NCBI GenBank assembly: GCA_913045375.1
Contig: CAJWQE010000004.1
Location: 1 to 64,000 of the forward strand
DNA from: an uncultured Halieaceae bacterium
GTDB taxonomy: Bacteria; Pseudomonadota; Gammaproteobacteria; Pseudomonadales; Halieaceae
Direction: 5' to 3'
DNA: 64,000 nucleotides
Shown: positions 1-11,296 of the stretch, piece after piece
Layout: every line of letters begins with the position of its first letter
Numbering within the stretch: position 1 is the first letter of the stretch
The notes under the pieces: model-generated
The model's input: only the letters and a program-made list of their open reading frames with translations
Database searches by the model: none
What the model was told of the DNA's origin: nothing
Position numbers and translations under genes: made by a program

Positions 1-81
1 GCCCGCAATTGTTTTTAGCGAAGGGTAGTGAGTGGCCATTAGCTCGCCTATCAGTCGAGCGTTTGGCTTGGGTGCTCGATT

Positions 82-297
82 TTAACCGGTTTTTTTAACG
101 GACTCGGCTTGTAAACCTTTCGGTCCTTCCGTCAACTCGAACTCGACTTCCTCGCCTTCAGCCAGACTTTTGAAGCCGTCTCCTTCAATGGCACGAAAGT
201 GAACAAATATATCCTCAGAGCGATCTGGCATCGTAATGAAGCCAAACCCCTTAGCATTGTTGAACCACTTTACGGTGCCGACGCAGCGCTCTGCCAT
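82..297 (-). CDS. Cold-shock domain protein (CspA family)
   Basis: 71 aa ORF with [15 protein letters not shown] and DIFVHF RNP motifs. Confidence 0.95.
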   Translation of the reverse strand: MAERCVGTVKWFNNAKGFGFITMPDRSEDIFVHFRAIEGDGFKSLAEGEEVEFELTEGPKGLQAESVKKTG

Positions 298-352
298 CTT
301 TTGCTCCGCTTCTCATTATTATCGTTTACGTAGCTATAACAGCGGTTGAGCG

Positions 353-3112
353 TTAACGCAACTCCTCGATCTTGCTTTTTTGGGCCGTGACTGACGAAAT
401 CGAGGTCTCAATATCGGCGAGTTTTGCTCTCTCCTTGTCCACAACATCGGCGGGAGCGCGCGCAACAAAATTGTCATTGCTTAGCTTGCCGGCAAGTCGA
501 CCTCGCTCTGCGGTAAGCCGATCAAGCTCTTTAGCGAGTCGGGCTAACTCTTTATCGACATCAATCACCCCGGCCATCGGGACCATTACCTCAATGGTGC
601 CCGCCAGCGCACTCAGCGTGGGAGGTTGCTCCTCACCAGATTGCGCAATCGTAATGCTTGCTACCTTGGCAAGTTTGGCCAACGCCTGTGTGTGTCGAGT
701 AACGCGGGCGCTGTCATCTGCAGCCGTGTTGCCTAGAATAAGCGCCAATTCGTCTCCGGGAGGGATGTTGGACTCACTGCGGATGGTTCGGACAGCCACA
801 ATGACGGATTTGAGCCACTCCATCTCAGCTTCAGCTTCGCCGTTTATCAGTTTATGGTCGGCCTCCGGCCACTCCGCGAGCATGATTGTATCGCCGTTAA
901 TACCGAGTCTGGGCGCCACGTTTTGCCAAATCTCTTCGGTAATAAACGGCATCAGCGGGTGCATTAGCCGCAGGATCGCCTCGAGCACTTCCAATAGTGT
1001 TCGCAGGGTGCCTTGCCGCAGTTCATTCGGTGACGCGTCGCCCCACAAAACGGGTTTAGATAGCTCCAAATACCAATCACAATATTCGTTCCACACGAAG
1101 TCGTAGAGCGTTTGAGCTGCGTGATCGAATCGATATTGCTCAATACTGCTAGCGGTCTCTGTCATCGTCGTTTGCAAGCGACTCAATATCCATTCATCAG
1201 CTTCGCTACGCTGACTGGGTGCTGCGGGATCAAAGCTCTCGGTGTTCATCAACACGTAGCGAGCCGCATTCCACAGCTTGTTGCAGAAGTTTCTGAATCC
1301 TTCCATTCGACCTAGGTCAAACTTAATGTCGCGGCCTGTCGATGCCAGTGAATAAAACGTGTAGCGAAGTGCATCAGTACCGTATCCAGGGATCCCATCG
1401 GGAAATTGCTTTCGCGTTGCCTTTTCAATCTTGGCCGCCTGCTGAGGTTGCATCATGCTGGACGTTCGTTTGTTGACCAGCGTTTCAAGGTCTATCCCAT
1501 CGATCAGGTCGATTGGATCGAGCACATTGCCCTTGGATTTGGACATTTTTTGTCCTTCCCCATCTCTCACCAGTCCATGCACATATACCTGCTTGAACGG
1601 TACCTCGCGCTTTAAATGGAGCGACATCATGATCATGCGTGCGACCCAGAAAAAGATGATGTCGAAGCCTGTTACCAGGACGGAGGCAGGATGAAACTTG
1701 GCCAGCTCTTCCGTTTCCTCGGGCCAACCCAGGGTTGAAAAGGTCCAGAGTGCAGACGAGAACCAGGTATCGAGAACGTCGTCGTCTTGAGTTAACGCAA
1801 GGTTATCTGGAAGGCCGTGTTTCGACCGGATTGTCGCTTCGTCCTTGCCCACATAGACGTTGCCCTCTGTGTCGTACCAAGCGGGTATTCGGTGTCCCCA
1901 CCAGAGCTGCCGGCTGATACACCAGTCCTGAATGTCGCGCATCCAGGCGAAATAGGTGTTTTCCCACTGCTTCGGCACAAATTCGATGGCACCACTTTCT
2001 ACAGCTTCAATTGCGGGCCCCGCTAGTTTTTTCGCATCGACGTACCATTGAAGCGTTAACCAGGGCTCAATCACTACACCCGAGCGATCGCCACGCGGCA
2101 CCTTCAAGCGATGATCTTCGACTTTTTCTAAGAGCCCTAATGCGTCCATTGCTTCGACCACGGCCTGACGGCCCTCATAGCGGTCCATGCCCCTGAAGGG
2201 TTCCGGCACGTCATCATTTAAATGTGCATCCGCCGTCAGGATGTTGATCATGGGAAGCTGATGGCGCTCGCCCATAGCGTAATCATTAAAGTCATGGGCC
2301 GGTGTGATTTTCACGCAGCCGGATCCGAACTCCGCATCTACATAGTCATCGGCAATGATAGGTATCTCGCGATTTGTCAGGGGCAGTAAGATCGTCTTTC
2401 CAACCAGGTGCGCGTATCGCTCATCTTCGGGATTTACCGCAACGGCCGTATCACCCAACATCGTTTCGGGTCGAGTCGTTGCGACAGTAACGGTTTCCTC
2501 GCTACCCGCAATGGGATAACGCAAATGCCACAAGCTCCCAGCTTCTTCCTCTTGAACGACCTCAAGGTCCGAGATGGCAGTGTGAAGTTTGGGATCCCAG
2601 TTAACGAGGCGCTGACCGCGGTAAATCAACCCTTCCTCGTAGAGGCGAACGAAGACTTCCTTGACGGCCTCAGACAACTCTGGGTCCATCGTAAAACGCT
2701 CGCGGGACCAATCGACTGAGGCGCCCAGACGCCGCAGCTGTTGCGTAATTGTGCCGCCAGACTTTTCTTTCCACTCCCACACTTTGTTAATGAATTGATC
2801 ACGTCCCAGATCATGACGGCTGACGCCTTCAGCTTCGAGCTGACGTTCAACCAGCATTTGCGTTGCAATTCCTGCATGGTCTGTTCCGACCTGCCAGAGT
2901 GTGCTGCGGCCTTTCATTCGGTTGTAACGAATGAGTGCGTCCATGATCGCTTGCTGAAATCCGTGTCCCATGTGCAGGGTGCCGGTGACGTTCGGTGGCG
3001 GGATAGGAATGCAGTAAGACTCTTCACCGGAACCCGGGGCGAAGTAATTTTTTGCTTCCCATTCTTCGTACCAGCGCGTCTCTATGTCAGCCGGAGAAAA
3101 TGTCTTATCCAT
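353..3112 (-). CDS. valS: Valyl-tRNA synthetase
   Basis: 919 aa; [15 protein letters not shown] (HIGH) and KMSKSKGN (KMSKS) motifs, C-terminal coiled coil. Confidence 0.98.
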   Translation of the reverse strand: MDKTFSPADIETRWYEEWEAKNYFAPGSGEESYCIPIPPPNVTGTLHMGHGFQQAIMDALIRYNRMKGRSTLWQVGTDHAGIATQMLVERQLEAEGVSRHDLGRDQFINKVWEWKEKSGGTITQQLRRLGASVDWSRERFTMDPELSEAVKEVFVRLYEEGLIYRGQRLVNWDPKLHTAISDLEVVQEEEAGSLWHLRYPIAGSEETVTVATTRPETMLGDTAVAVNPEDERYAHLVGKTILLPLTNREIPIIADDYVDAEFGSGCVKITPAHDFNDYAMGERHQLPMINILTADAHLNDDVPEPFRGMDRYEGRQAVVEAMDALGLLEKVEDHRLKVPRGDRSGVVIEPWLTLQWYVDAKKLAGPAIEAVESGAIEFVPKQWENTYFAWMRDIQDWCISRQLWWGHRIPAWYDTEGNVYVGKDEATIRSKHGLPDNLALTQDDDVLDTWFSSALWTFSTLGWPEETEELAKFHPASVLVTGFDIIFFWVARMIMMSLHLKREVPFKQVYVHGLVRDGEGQKMSKSKGNVLDPIDLIDGIDLETLVNKRTSSMMQPQQAAKIEKATRKQFPDGIPGYGTDALRYTFYSLASTGRDIKFDLGRMEGFRNFCNKLWNAARYVLMNTESFDPAAPSQRSEADEWILSRLQTTMTETASSIEQYRFDHAAQTLYDFVWNEYCDWYLELSKPVLWGDASPNELRQGTLRTLLEVLEAILRLMHPLMPFITEEIWQNVAPRLGINGDTIMLAEWPEADHKLINGEAEAEMEWLKSVIVAVRTIRSESNIPPGDELALILGNTAADDSARVTRHTQALAKLAKVASITIAQSGEEQPPTLSALAGTIEVMVPMAGVIDVDKELARLAKELDRLTAERGRLAGKLSNDNFVARAPADVVDKERAKLADIETSISSVTAQKSKIEELR

Positions 3113-3151
3113 AGTTTAGGTAAACCTCATGCGCTGCCCGTATTTCATTCG

Positions 3152-3574
3152 TTAGGGCAGATCGTGTTTGGTCAGTGGATAGCCTCTATCCTTATAGTGC
3201 CGCCAGGCATCACGTAGTGCCTGTAGCGAGTCCTCATCCTGTGTTACCACCTCGGCTACTCGCTCAAAGCGAGCAAAAAAGCTGGGTGGGGCTAGCGCGA
3301 GATTGATTAGAACGTCATTGTGCGAGCCGGGAGCATCGTCGAAGCCAAGTACCACTTGCTCTTCTGCATCGCGAGAAGCGGGGCAGTGCGGAACGAAACT
3401 CGAAGGTTTGAATCGCCAGAGGTAGTCGTCCAGCGTATCTAACTGATCCCGTGAGTCGCAGTTAATGAAGACGCGATGTCCCCTACCTAGGGCTTTTTCC
3501 GTCAGACGCGCGGCAACGCTAAGTCGTGCGTCCGCTCCCGATGACTTAACCACATAGAAATCGACTCGCGTCAT
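3152..3574 (-). CDS. holC: DNA polymerase III chi subunit
   Basis: 140 aa, HolC-like sequence; position between pepA and valS is the classic arrangement. Confidence 0.9.
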   Translation of the reverse strand: MTRVDFYVVKSSGADARLSVAARLTEKALGRGHRVFINCDSRDQLDTLDDYLWRFKPSSFVPHCPASRDAEEQVVLGFDDAPGSHNDVLINLALAPPSFFARFERVAEVVTQDEDSLQALRDAWRHYKDRGYPLTKHDLP

Positions 3575-3584
3575 TTCCGAATCA

Positions 3585-5072
3585 TCAACTCGCTTTTTGG
3601 CGCAGGTACTCGACTAGCAGTGGTACAGGTCTACCCGTCGCTCCTTTTTGCATACTCTGAAAGGCGGTCCCAGCGACATCGAGATGCGCCCACTTGTACT
3701 TTTCGGCGAAACGAGCCAAGAAACATGCGGCGGTGATGCTGCCAGCTGTACCCGTACCGATGTTCTGCATGTCGGCGTATTTACTGTTCAGTTGGCGGTC
3801 GTAGCGCTTATTGATGGGCAGCCTCCAAGCCTCATCGCCCGAGGCGAGGCCTGCAGCCGTCAGTGACTCGGCTAGTCCATCGTCATTAGCAAAAAGACCC
3901 GATGCCTCGTGACCCAATGACACGATGATGGCGCCAGTGAGCGTCGCAATATCCACAACCTCCTCGGGTTTGAATCGCTCGACGTAGGTCAGGGCATCGC
4001 AGAGGACGAGTCGGCCCTCGGCATCGGTGTTCAAAATTTCTATGGTTTTACCGGACATTGATGTGACGACATCACCTGGCTTGGTCGCGCAGCCACTGGG
4101 CATGTTCTCGGCCGCGGCGACAACACCGATGACATTGATGTTGAGTCCCAGCTCGGCGACCGTCTGCATGACGCCAAAGACTGATCCCGCTCCACCCATA
4201 TCGAACTTCATGGACTCCATGCCCTTGGCCGGTTTGAGTGAGATACCACCCGTGTCAAACGTAATACCTTTTCCAACGAGGCAGTAGGGGGCTTGCTTGG
4301 CGGGTCCGCCCTCATATTTCATGACAATGAGCTTGGATGGTTCATCACTCCCGTTGCCAACCGATAGCAGCGAGCCCATACCCATGCTGGCCATTTTCTT
4401 CTCATCAAGCACCGATACGGAGAGCTTGTCGTATTTTCGGCCAAGCGCACGGCCCTCTTTGGCGAGATAGGACGGGGTGCATACGTTGCCCGGCAAGTTA
4501 ACCAACTCGCGTGTCAAGTTAGCGCCATTGCCAATCGTTGCACCTACGCTGAGAGATTGTTTTGCCTTTGTAGCTGAGATGCCATCGACTGCGACGGTCA
4601 GTTTAGAAAACGTGGGTCCGGGCTTTGGCGTACCCAAGGTTGCCGTGTAGTGGTAACAGGCCATCGCCATGTCGCGACCTAAGAATTCTAGAAATTGAGC
4701 GAGAGCGTCCTTGTCGTCAGCAATTGGATCTCCAACGACAATCGCATTCTTCGCCTTCGATGATGCAAGTGCTCTCGATACGGCGCCTGTTACCGACAGT
4801 TGAGCCTCGAGATTGAAACTCGCACGATCACCGCAACCTACCGACATGATGCGCGCAATGTTTCCGCTCCCCACCATGGTGGTTATTTTTCCTAGCTTTG
4901 CATCTGCATCACCAATGGTGATTGCTCGCTGCAACACATCCCCCGCTGCAGCATTGACCTCGGATGCGGAAGTACTGAGGTCCTCATTTTTGAACAGCGG
5001 GACAACGACAATATCGCTCTTAGCTGTGGCTGCGCTAGCTGCTTTTGCGCCGTGTACGGTGAGTTTGCTCAT
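3585..5072 (-). CDS. pepA: Leucyl (cytosol) aminopeptidase, M17
   Basis: 495 aa; NTDAEGRLVLCDAL signature of M17 peptidases. Confidence 0.97.
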   Translation of the reverse strand: MSKLTVHGAKAASAATAKSDIVVVPLFKNEDLSTSASEVNAAAGDVLQRAITIGDADAKLGKITTMVGSGNIARIMSVGCGDRASFNLEAQLSVTGAVSRALASSKAKNAIVVGDPIADDKDALAQFLEFLGRDMAMACYHYTATLGTPKPGPTFSKLTVAVDGISATKAKQSLSVGATIGNGANLTRELVNLPGNVCTPSYLAKEGRALGRKYDKLSVSVLDEKKMASMGMGSLLSVGNGSDEPSKLIVMKYEGGPAKQAPYCLVGKGITFDTGGISLKPAKGMESMKFDMGGAGSVFGVMQTVAELGLNINVIGVVAAAENMPSGCATKPGDVVTSMSGKTIEILNTDAEGRLVLCDALTYVERFKPEEVVDIATLTGAIIVSLGHEASGLFANDDGLAESLTAAGLASGDEAWRLPINKRYDRQLNSKYADMQNIGTGTAGSITAACFLARFAEKYKWAHLDVAGTAFQSMQKGATGRPVPLLVEYLRQKAS

Positions 5073-5181
5073 GGTATTTCCTTACGTAAATCGGGCTGGT
5101 CAAACTGCGCCGTAGTGTATGATGATGACAGCCAGAACTAAACCTTGATGGCCAATTAAGCACCCCAAGCGTCGTAAAAAA

Positions 5182-6267
5182 ATGCGTACACTTCGTTACC
5201 TTACGCTCGATGTCATAACCCACACGCTAGCGGTGTCGCTGGTATTGTTCTTGGTGGTGTTCAGTGGGCGGTTTATTAAATACCTAGCCGAGGCCGCTAT
5301 AGGCGATTTGTCTGCGGGCATTTTGCTCCCGGTGATGCTTTACAAGTTGCCGGCTTTTTTCGAGCTTATTCTCCCTCTTGGCTTTTATATTGGTTTGCTC
5401 TTGTCATTTGGCCGTCTGTATGCGGACAGCGAAATGGTCATTTTTAGAGCGAGTGGCACGAGTCAGGTTCAATTGTTTAGGCATGTGGCTCCCGCAACAT
5501 TGGCGGTCACCGCAGGCGTTGCGGTTATCGCACTGTTTGCTGGACCTTATGGAGCGCTAAAGGCTAATGCGTTGCTATCAGAGCCTCGCTCAGCAGAAGG
5601 CATGCACGTCTTGGCTGAGGGTCGCTTTAAGAAACAGCGTGGCGGTGACTACGTTACTTACGTTGCACGCATTGGTGATGACGGGCGCATGGACACTGTT
5701 TTTGTTGCAGAGCGTCAGCGTGCCGAATCTGGCATATCACTATCGGCCACGCTTGCCGATGCCGGCTCGATCGAAATCGATCACGCGTCGGGCCGGCGAT
5801 ATTTGGCCTTGTCTGATGGAAAACGATACGACATGACGCCCGGCAGCGCTGAGCTGACTGAGGCGCAATTCAGCGGCTATCGTTCGCTGATCCCCGAGGT
5901 GGAGGGAGGATTGCGATCACAGGCCCGCATAGAGACCCTGCCCACTCTCATGCTGCTTTCATCTGATAACCCGGAGCATTTAGCAATCTTTGGCTGGCGC
6001 GTATCGCTGCCACTCATCGTTCCAATCATGGCGTTGTTCGCGATTCCCCTTAGTCGCACAGACTCGCGTCGTGGTCGTTATGCGCGGTTGGGTCCGGCAT
6101 TGCTCGTATTCCTGCTGTATTTTGTTGCCCTGTCACAAGCGCGCACGATTTCCGAGGACTCGAGTTCGGCATTGATATTCATTGCCGTGCATGCACTGTT
6201 CATGCTGAGTGGTCTGTTCTTGCTGTTTAAAGAGGAGCTTCCACGATGGCTAAAGGGGCGCGCGTGA
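5182..6267 (+). CDS. lptF: LPS export ABC transporter permease LptF
   Basis: 361 aa YjgP/YjgQ family membrane protein divergent from pepA, followed by lptG. Confidence 0.93.
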   Translation: MRTLRYLTLDVITHTLAVSLVLFLVVFSGRFIKYLAEAAIGDLSAGILLPVMLYKLPAFFELILPLGFYIGLLLSFGRLYADSEMVIFRASGTSQVQLFRHVAPATLAVTAGVAVIALFAGPYGALKANALLSEPRSAEGMHVLAEGRFKKQRGGDYVTYVARIGDDGRMDTVFVAERQRAESGISLSATLADAGSIEIDHASGRRYLALSDGKRYDMTPGSAELTEAQFSGYRSLIPEVEGGLRSQARIETLPTLMLLSSDNPEHLAIFGWRVSLPLIVPIMALFAIPLSRTDSRRGRYARLGPALLVFLLYFVALSQARTISEDSSSALIFIAVHALFMLSGLFLLFKEELPRWLKGRA

Positions 6268-7325
6268 AACAGCTGGACCGTTATCTGCTCGAGACCCTGT
6301 TATGGTCAATTGTGGGTGTGCTGGGCGTACTGGTCATCTTAGACGGACTCAGTGATCTGATCGACGGGTTAGGAGACCTCAGCGATACCTACGGTTTCTC
6401 GGATCTTTTGATCTACATTGCCCTGACGCTACCCCGAAGAGTTGAGGAGTTCGTGCCATACGCAACCTTGATTGGCGCACTTTTCGGATTGGGACGCTTA
6501 GCCTCGAGTAGCGAGCTAACGATCATCAGAAGCGCTGGCGTATCGATGCCTCGGCTAGCCTGGATGGCCGTAAAGCCAGCACTCATTGTTGCTCTGGCGG
6601 GGTTCGGTGTTGGTGAGTATGTCGCACCGGTCTCGGAGCAAATTGCGGTCAGTCAACGTGCTCTTGCGCAGCGTGATGATCCTAATTTGGCCGGCCGATA
6701 CGGCGCATGGAACAGGGATGGCGGTACATTTGTACATGTCGACGCGGTGCAACGTGGAGGTCTGATTTTTGGCGTAACACTGATCGAATTTGATGAGTCG
6801 GGCGCACTTGCGCGCTCGGTTGCCGCTGATCGAGGCACCTTTCAGGGTGATCGGTGGCTACTCGAGGGCGTTGCGACGACAGAGATGACCGCCTCCGGTA
6901 CTCAAGTATCGCGCCAAACAACCCGAGAGTGGGTGTCGGGGATTACCCCGAATCTACTCACATTGGACACGGTAAAGCCAGAGAGTCTGCCGGCGAGTCA
7001 ACTGTGGGGTTACGCCGACTACCTACGCAGCCAAGGCCTGCTGGCGAATGATATCGAGTTGGCTTTCTGGAATAAGGTGCTGCAACCGTTATCGTGTGCC
7101 GGGCTGGTTATTTTGGCTATGTCATTCATTTTTGGTCCACTCCGGGAGACCAATATGAGCTCACGTATTTTTGTGGGCGTGCTTGCGGGTGTCGTTTTCC
7201 GAATCAGCCAAGATTTTTTCGGTCCCGTAACGCTGCTTATGGGCATGAGCGGTGGCGTAGCCGCGTTGTTGACGGTGATACTTTGCTGGAGCGTTGGGTT
7301 GGTTTTGCTGCTAAGAAAGCAATAG
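6246..7325 (+). CDS. lptG: LPS export ABC transporter permease LptG
   Basis: 359 aa YjgQ family, overlaps lptF. Confidence 0.93.
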   Translation: MAKGARVKQLDRYLLETLLWSIVGVLGVLVILDGLSDLIDGLGDLSDTYGFSDLLIYIALTLPRRVEEFVPYATLIGALFGLGRLASSSELTIIRSAGVSMPRLAWMAVKPALIVALAGFGVGEYVAPVSEQIAVSQRALAQRDDPNLAGRYGAWNRDGGTFVHVDAVQRGGLIFGVTLIEFDESGALARSVAADRGTFQGDRWLLEGVATTEMTASGTQVSRQTTREWVSGITPNLLTLDTVKPESLPASQLWGYADYLRSQGLLANDIELAFWNKVLQPLSCAGLVILAMSFIFGPLRETNMSSRIFVGVLAGVVFRISQDFFGPVTLLMGMSGGVAALLTVILCWSVGLVLLLRKQ

Positions 7326-7334
7326 CGAGAGGGG

Positions 7335-7871
7335 CTAGCTCTTCTTCCTTGGTGGGGTGAGCCTTAGCTCGGTGCCGGTCACTAAATCGTGGAGGTACAG
7401 CCGATCCTCATTAAAAAATCGCCATAGAAATCCGCAACTCGCAATCACAGCGGTAGTGATGTAGATCCAGAGTCCCGCGTCGTTCACATCGAATACCAGA
7501 TAGGGCATCAAGCCCAAGATAATTGGCATAGAAGCCACAATGATTCGACCTGCCGCCTTAGCCCAGCTAACTCTTATTGACGTCCCGCTGGACACCAGTT
7601 TAACGCGCCACGCTTGCATACCCAGCGTCTGTCCTTTTTGCCGCCAAAACGTCCCGTAGAAGCCAATAAGGGCCACATATGCAAGGCTCCATTGCTGCCA
7701 AGCTGGGACTGTCCTCACCGCTGCTGTTTCTGTTGGACCATGTATGGCAATCAACACTGCTGATGTAACCATCAACAGCGGGATGATAAGAAACAAGTCA
7801 TACACCATGGCTAGGAGGTGACGCCAAAAGGGCGCTCTCGGCAGGGACGTACCGTCTTCAATGTCACTCAC
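7335..7871 (-). CDS. RDD family membrane protein
   Basis: 178 aa; RDD-like segments (RAPFWRHLLAMVYDLFLIIPLL, QTLGMQAWRVKLV). Confidence 0.8.
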   Translation of the reverse strand: MSDIEDGTSLPRAPFWRHLLAMVYDLFLIIPLLMVTSAVLIAIHGPTETAAVRTVPAWQQWSLAYVALIGFYGTFWRQKGQTLGMQAWRVKLVSSGTSIRVSWAKAAGRIIVASMPIILGLMPYLVFDVNDAGLWIYITTAVIASCGFLWRFFNEDRLYLHDLVTGTELRLTPPRKKS

Positions 7872-7887
7872 AATGAGTTCCTTGAGG

Positions 7888-8274
7888 CTAGAGATCCTCT
7901 AATTGTAAATGATCTGTTGAGACCAATGGTGGGGTCGTGTCCCGGGGTTGGGTGGGGATAATCTCACCGGCCGCCGCAAGGGTGAAAGAGCCTGTCGATG
8001 AAGCTGTGTTGGGTGATGGTACTTCACCGGGTGCGCTGGATCCGACGGCGTGTTCAATCGCCTCGATACGCACTTTCACGCCCCAAGAGGCAAATTGGTC
8101 TGATAATTTCTGCGCTTCATCACCGGTGCAACCGCGCTTGATGCGATGAGACTTGCCGTTGACCAGCACAGCAGCTTTGGCGGCCGGCAGGTTGAAGGCC
8201 TCTTGAAGCTTCGTTTCGAGTTGTTGCATGACGACTGGCTCCACCGATTCGCCATCAAACCAAACATCGAACAT
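7888..8274 (-). CDS. Hypothetical protein; N-terminal small alpha/beta domain resembling the N-terminus of some DUF805/RDD proteins
   Basis: 128 aa ORF immediately upstream of the RDD gene on the same strand; YDVWFDG-like start and IKRGCTGDEAQKLSDQFASWGVKVRI pattern. Confidence 0.6.
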   Translation of the reverse strand: MFDVWFDGESVEPVVMQQLETKLQEAFNLPAAKAAVLVNGKSHRIKRGCTGDEAQKLSDQFASWGVKVRIEAIEHAVGSSAPGEVPSPNTASSTGSFTLAAAGEIIPTQPRDTTPPLVSTDHLQLEDL

Positions 8275-8365
8275 GGTGTTGCCTCCAGCACTCAGTTTCC
8301 ACGTGACAGTTCCCTGCTGAAAAAGGTATCTGATATCCTGTGTTGATCTAATATGAGTCTAACGT

Positions 8366-8680
8366 ATGCCCCTTATCCAAGATCAAGTTGAGCAGCGCCT
8401 AACCGAGCATTTCTCGCCATTTTTTGCAGAAATTGTGAACGAGAGCCACATGCACAATGTTCCTCCGGGGTCGGAAAGTCACTTTAAGGTGACGCTTGTC
8501 TCGGATGTGTTCGCAGGGCTTCGACTGGTGAAACGTCACCAGGAGGTGTATCGCATTTTGCAGCCACTCATAGGATCACCCATTCACGCCCTTGCGCTCC
8601 ACACTTACACCGAGAGTGAGTGGTCTGAGCGAAATGGCTCTCCCGATTCACCTAACTGTATGGGTGGTAGTAAAGCGTGA
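8366..8680 (+). CDS. BolA family protein
   Basis: 104 aa; [41 protein letters not shown] is typical BolA. Confidence 0.92.
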   Translation: MPLIQDQVEQRLTEHFSPFFAEIVNESHMHNVPPGSESHFKVTLVSDVFAGLRLVKRHQEVYRILQPLIGSPIHALALHTYTESEWSERNGSPDSPNCMGGSKA

Positions 8681-9627
8681 GCGAACAACAGGCGAGCGTA
8701 TCCACCCAGGTGGTCGCGCTCTATCGATTTGTGCGGCTGGATGACTTCGAGTCGTTGCGTGAGCCGTTACTTAATTTTTGTCTCGACAGGAACATCAAGG
8801 GAACGTTGCTGCTCGCACGGGAGGGCATTAACGGAACTGTGGCCGGTAGTAGCTCGGCCATTGAAGCACTGCTCGAATACCTGACCGCCGACGATCGTTT
8901 GGCAGATCTGGACTATAAGTTTTCCTATCATGAGGAGCGTCCGTTCCTGCGAATGAAGGTCAAGCTCAAGCGCGAAATCGTTACTATGGGGCAGCCGGAT
9001 ATTGATCCCAATCAATGTGTTGGACGCTATGCCTCTCCTCAAGAGTGGAATGCCCTGATTGATGATCCAGAAGTCTTGGTAATCGATACGCGCAATGAGT
9101 ACGAGGTTGAAATCGGCACCTTCGAAGGCGCGGTAAACCCACATACCAACAGTTTCAGAGAGTTTCCTGATTGGGTAGATCAGAACCTCGACCCCAGCAA
9201 GCATAAAAAAGTGGCGATGTTTTGCACTGGAGGTATTCGGTGCGAGAAATCGACGTCACTGCTAGTCTCGAGGGGATTCGAAGACGTCTGGCATCTGAAA
9301 GGGGGCATCTTAAATTACCTTGAGCAGACTCCAGAGGAAGATTCGCGCTGGGAAGGCGAGTGCTTTGTCTTTGATAGCCGGGTTGCGGTTAACCAGGAAT
9401 TAGAGAAGGGTAGTTACGACCAATGTTTTGCCTGCCGCTTTCCCATAAACGATGCTCAAAAGCGGTCTCCCCACTATGTGCCGGGGGTTTCTTGTCCACG
9501 CTGCTATGACGCGCATACGGAAGAGCAGAAAGGTCGATTCGCGGAGCGTCAGAAGCAAATCGGTTTGGCAAAGCGTCGAGGAGAGTCACACATTGGTGCA
9601 CCTGCGCCCGCGAGGCAAGGTCGTTAG
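8677..9627 (+). CDS. trhO: Rhodanese-related tRNA uridine hydroxylase (UPF0176, TrhO)
   Basis: 316 aa; [11 protein letters not shown] and [11 protein letters not shown] motifs. Confidence 0.93.
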   Translation: MSEQQASVSTQVVALYRFVRLDDFESLREPLLNFCLDRNIKGTLLLAREGINGTVAGSSSAIEALLEYLTADDRLADLDYKFSYHEERPFLRMKVKLKREIVTMGQPDIDPNQCVGRYASPQEWNALIDDPEVLVIDTRNEYEVEIGTFEGAVNPHTNSFREFPDWVDQNLDPSKHKKVAMFCTGGIRCEKSTSLLVSRGFEDVWHLKGGILNYLEQTPEEDSRWEGECFVFDSRVAVNQELEKGSYDQCFACRFPINDAQKRSPHYVPGVSCPRCYDAHTEEQKGRFAERQKQIGLAKRRGESHIGAPAPARQGR

Positions 9628-10310
9628 TCGAAAATATTGGGCAGCCGCCACGAGGGAAAAGCGTAACTGAGCGAGATCGAATCTCCGCTTGAGATAATGC
9701 CAACCGCCTCGAGCTGACCGTTTTCAAGCAGTCTTGCCACAACGCCGCCTGAATCACCTTTGGTCAGTCCACAACGAAGCGTCAGTGCAGAACTTGCGCT
9801 GATAACAGGGCAGTTAAGCGCGCTCGCTTCGATGTCAGTCCAATCAGTCCCGCGCCCCCAACCAATGGCAATGAGGGATTCATCGTTCACCACAGGGCGA
9901 TCGCTAACTCTGATGGGTGTTAGAGAGGTAAACGCAGCACGCGGTGCTCTCATGACGAGCCAGTCCTGATTCATGGCTTTTCCGCTCTCAACGATGGTGA
10001 CCTCGACAGTATTACCTCGCACTAATACCGTGGGTTGACGCAGAGGCGAGAGTTGCCCATCGATGCAGTGCCATGCGGAGAGTAGGATAGCCTCTCGGTC
10101 ATCGAAGCCTACGAGAAAGGCGCTGCATCGCTCGGAATAGTGACGCCGAGATTGCCCCTCGATTCGCTGCAGACTCACCTCCAAAGGTAGCACTGAGGCG
10201 TTTTGAGCAAGGTGCTGGGCGCTTGCTCTAGTTGACAACATCAATGCCACAAACAACGCGAGCGTGGCTGCTACAATCCAGCGTGAGGCATACCGAGACT
10301 CGCTTAGCAC
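9624..10310 (-). CDS. Secreted trypsin-like serine peptidase
   Basis: 228 aa with N-terminal hydrophobic segment; catalytic triad context SAWHC (His), NQDWLV (Asp), GDSGG (Ser). Confidence 0.8.
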   Translation of the reverse strand: MLSESRYASRWIVAATLALFVALMLSTRASAQHLAQNASVLPLEVSLQRIEGQSRRHYSERCSAFLVGFDDREAILLSAWHCIDGQLSPLRQPTVLVRGNTVEVTIVESGKAMNQDWLVMRAPRAAFTSLTPIRVSDRPVVNDESLIAIGWGRGTDWTDIEASALNCPVISASSALTLRCGLTKGDSGGVVARLLENGQLEAVGIISSGDSISLSYAFPSWRLPNIFD

Positions 10311-10387
10311 ACTGGGTGTCTCTGATCGCTAATATGAATCATGGCTTGCACCTCAGACGCGTGGGTGATTAAGTAGCGCGCCCACGA

Positions 10388-11296
10388 TTGGGCAGCCAAA
10401 CGGAAGCATATCATTTGAGCAGTCATACCGAAGCGGTGCGAGGCATAGGACTCGCACTCATTGCTAACTTTATTTGGGGCTTGGCCGCGCTTTACTGGAT
10501 GCAAACGAAGCCAGTCGAGGCGATCGATGTGATGGCGCATCGCGGTCTTTGGACCTTGCCCGTTACCCTATTCATCATCCTGTGTTACCGAAGACTCCGA
10601 GAGACCTTAGCGCTCATATCCTCGGTTCGATTTCTCGCTTGGGTAGCACTGGCAGCTTTCATGCTGACCATCAACTGGGGTGTCTACGTTTTTGCGGTGA
10701 CCAATGAACGAGCGACTGAGGCAAGTCTCGGCTATTTTATGTTGCCATTGCTAACGATCGCATTGGGCGTCTTTGTTTTCGGTGAAAAACCAAAGCCAGT
10801 GCAGATTCTAGCCATTTGTCTGGCGATAGCAGCGGTGCTGGTTCAGCTCGTATCTTATGGAAGCCTACCCTGGGTATCGCTGACACTGGCACTGAGTTTT
10901 GCGCTGTATGCGGCCATTAGAAAGCAGATCGAGGCTGACTCGCTCCAGGGACTATTTCTGGAATCCCTCTGTATGGCGCCATTCGCCATTGTGTGGCTGG
11001 TCTTGACCAATGGCGCCGGTTTGGGCGTTCATGGAACTCGAGTCGACCTCTTTCTGTTGTTCAGTGGCGTATTCACGGCAACCCCTCTACTGACCTATGT
11101 GGCTGCCGCCAGATCGTTATCGCTTTCAACCATTGGGCTACTGACCTACGTGGGTCCAACCTTGCAGTTATTGGTGGCCATTTTTATTTTAAAGGAGCCC
11201 GCAAATCTAATCACGGCACTCACCTTTGGCTTAGTGTGGCTGGGTGTGATTGCGGTCAGTGTTGATGCCTGGCGTTCGTCACGCCTCGCTGAGTGA
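10388..11296 (+). CDS. rarD: EamA family transporter, RarD type
   Basis: 302 aa; GIGLALIANFIWGLAALYWMQ and multiple TM segments. Confidence 0.85.
   Translation: MGSQTEAYHLSSHTEAVRGIGLALIANFIWGLAALYWMQTKPVEAIDVMAHRGLWTLPVTLFIILCYRRLRETLALISSVRFLAWVALAAFMLTINWGVYVFAVTNERATEASLGYFMLPLLTIALGVFVFGEKPKPVQILAICLAIAAVLVQLVSYGSLPWVSLTLALSFALYAAIRKQIEADSLQGLFLESLCMAPFAIVWLVLTNGAGLGVHGTRVDLFLLFSGVFTATPLLTYVAAARSLSLSTIGLLTYVGPTLQLLVAIFILKEPANLITALTFGLVWLGVIAVSVDAWRSSRLAE

Noticed and set aside
372-1106. 244-aa + strand ORF opposite valS
   Set aside because: Ser/Arg-rich composition typical of an antisense shadow ORF; valS on the other strand is unambiguous.
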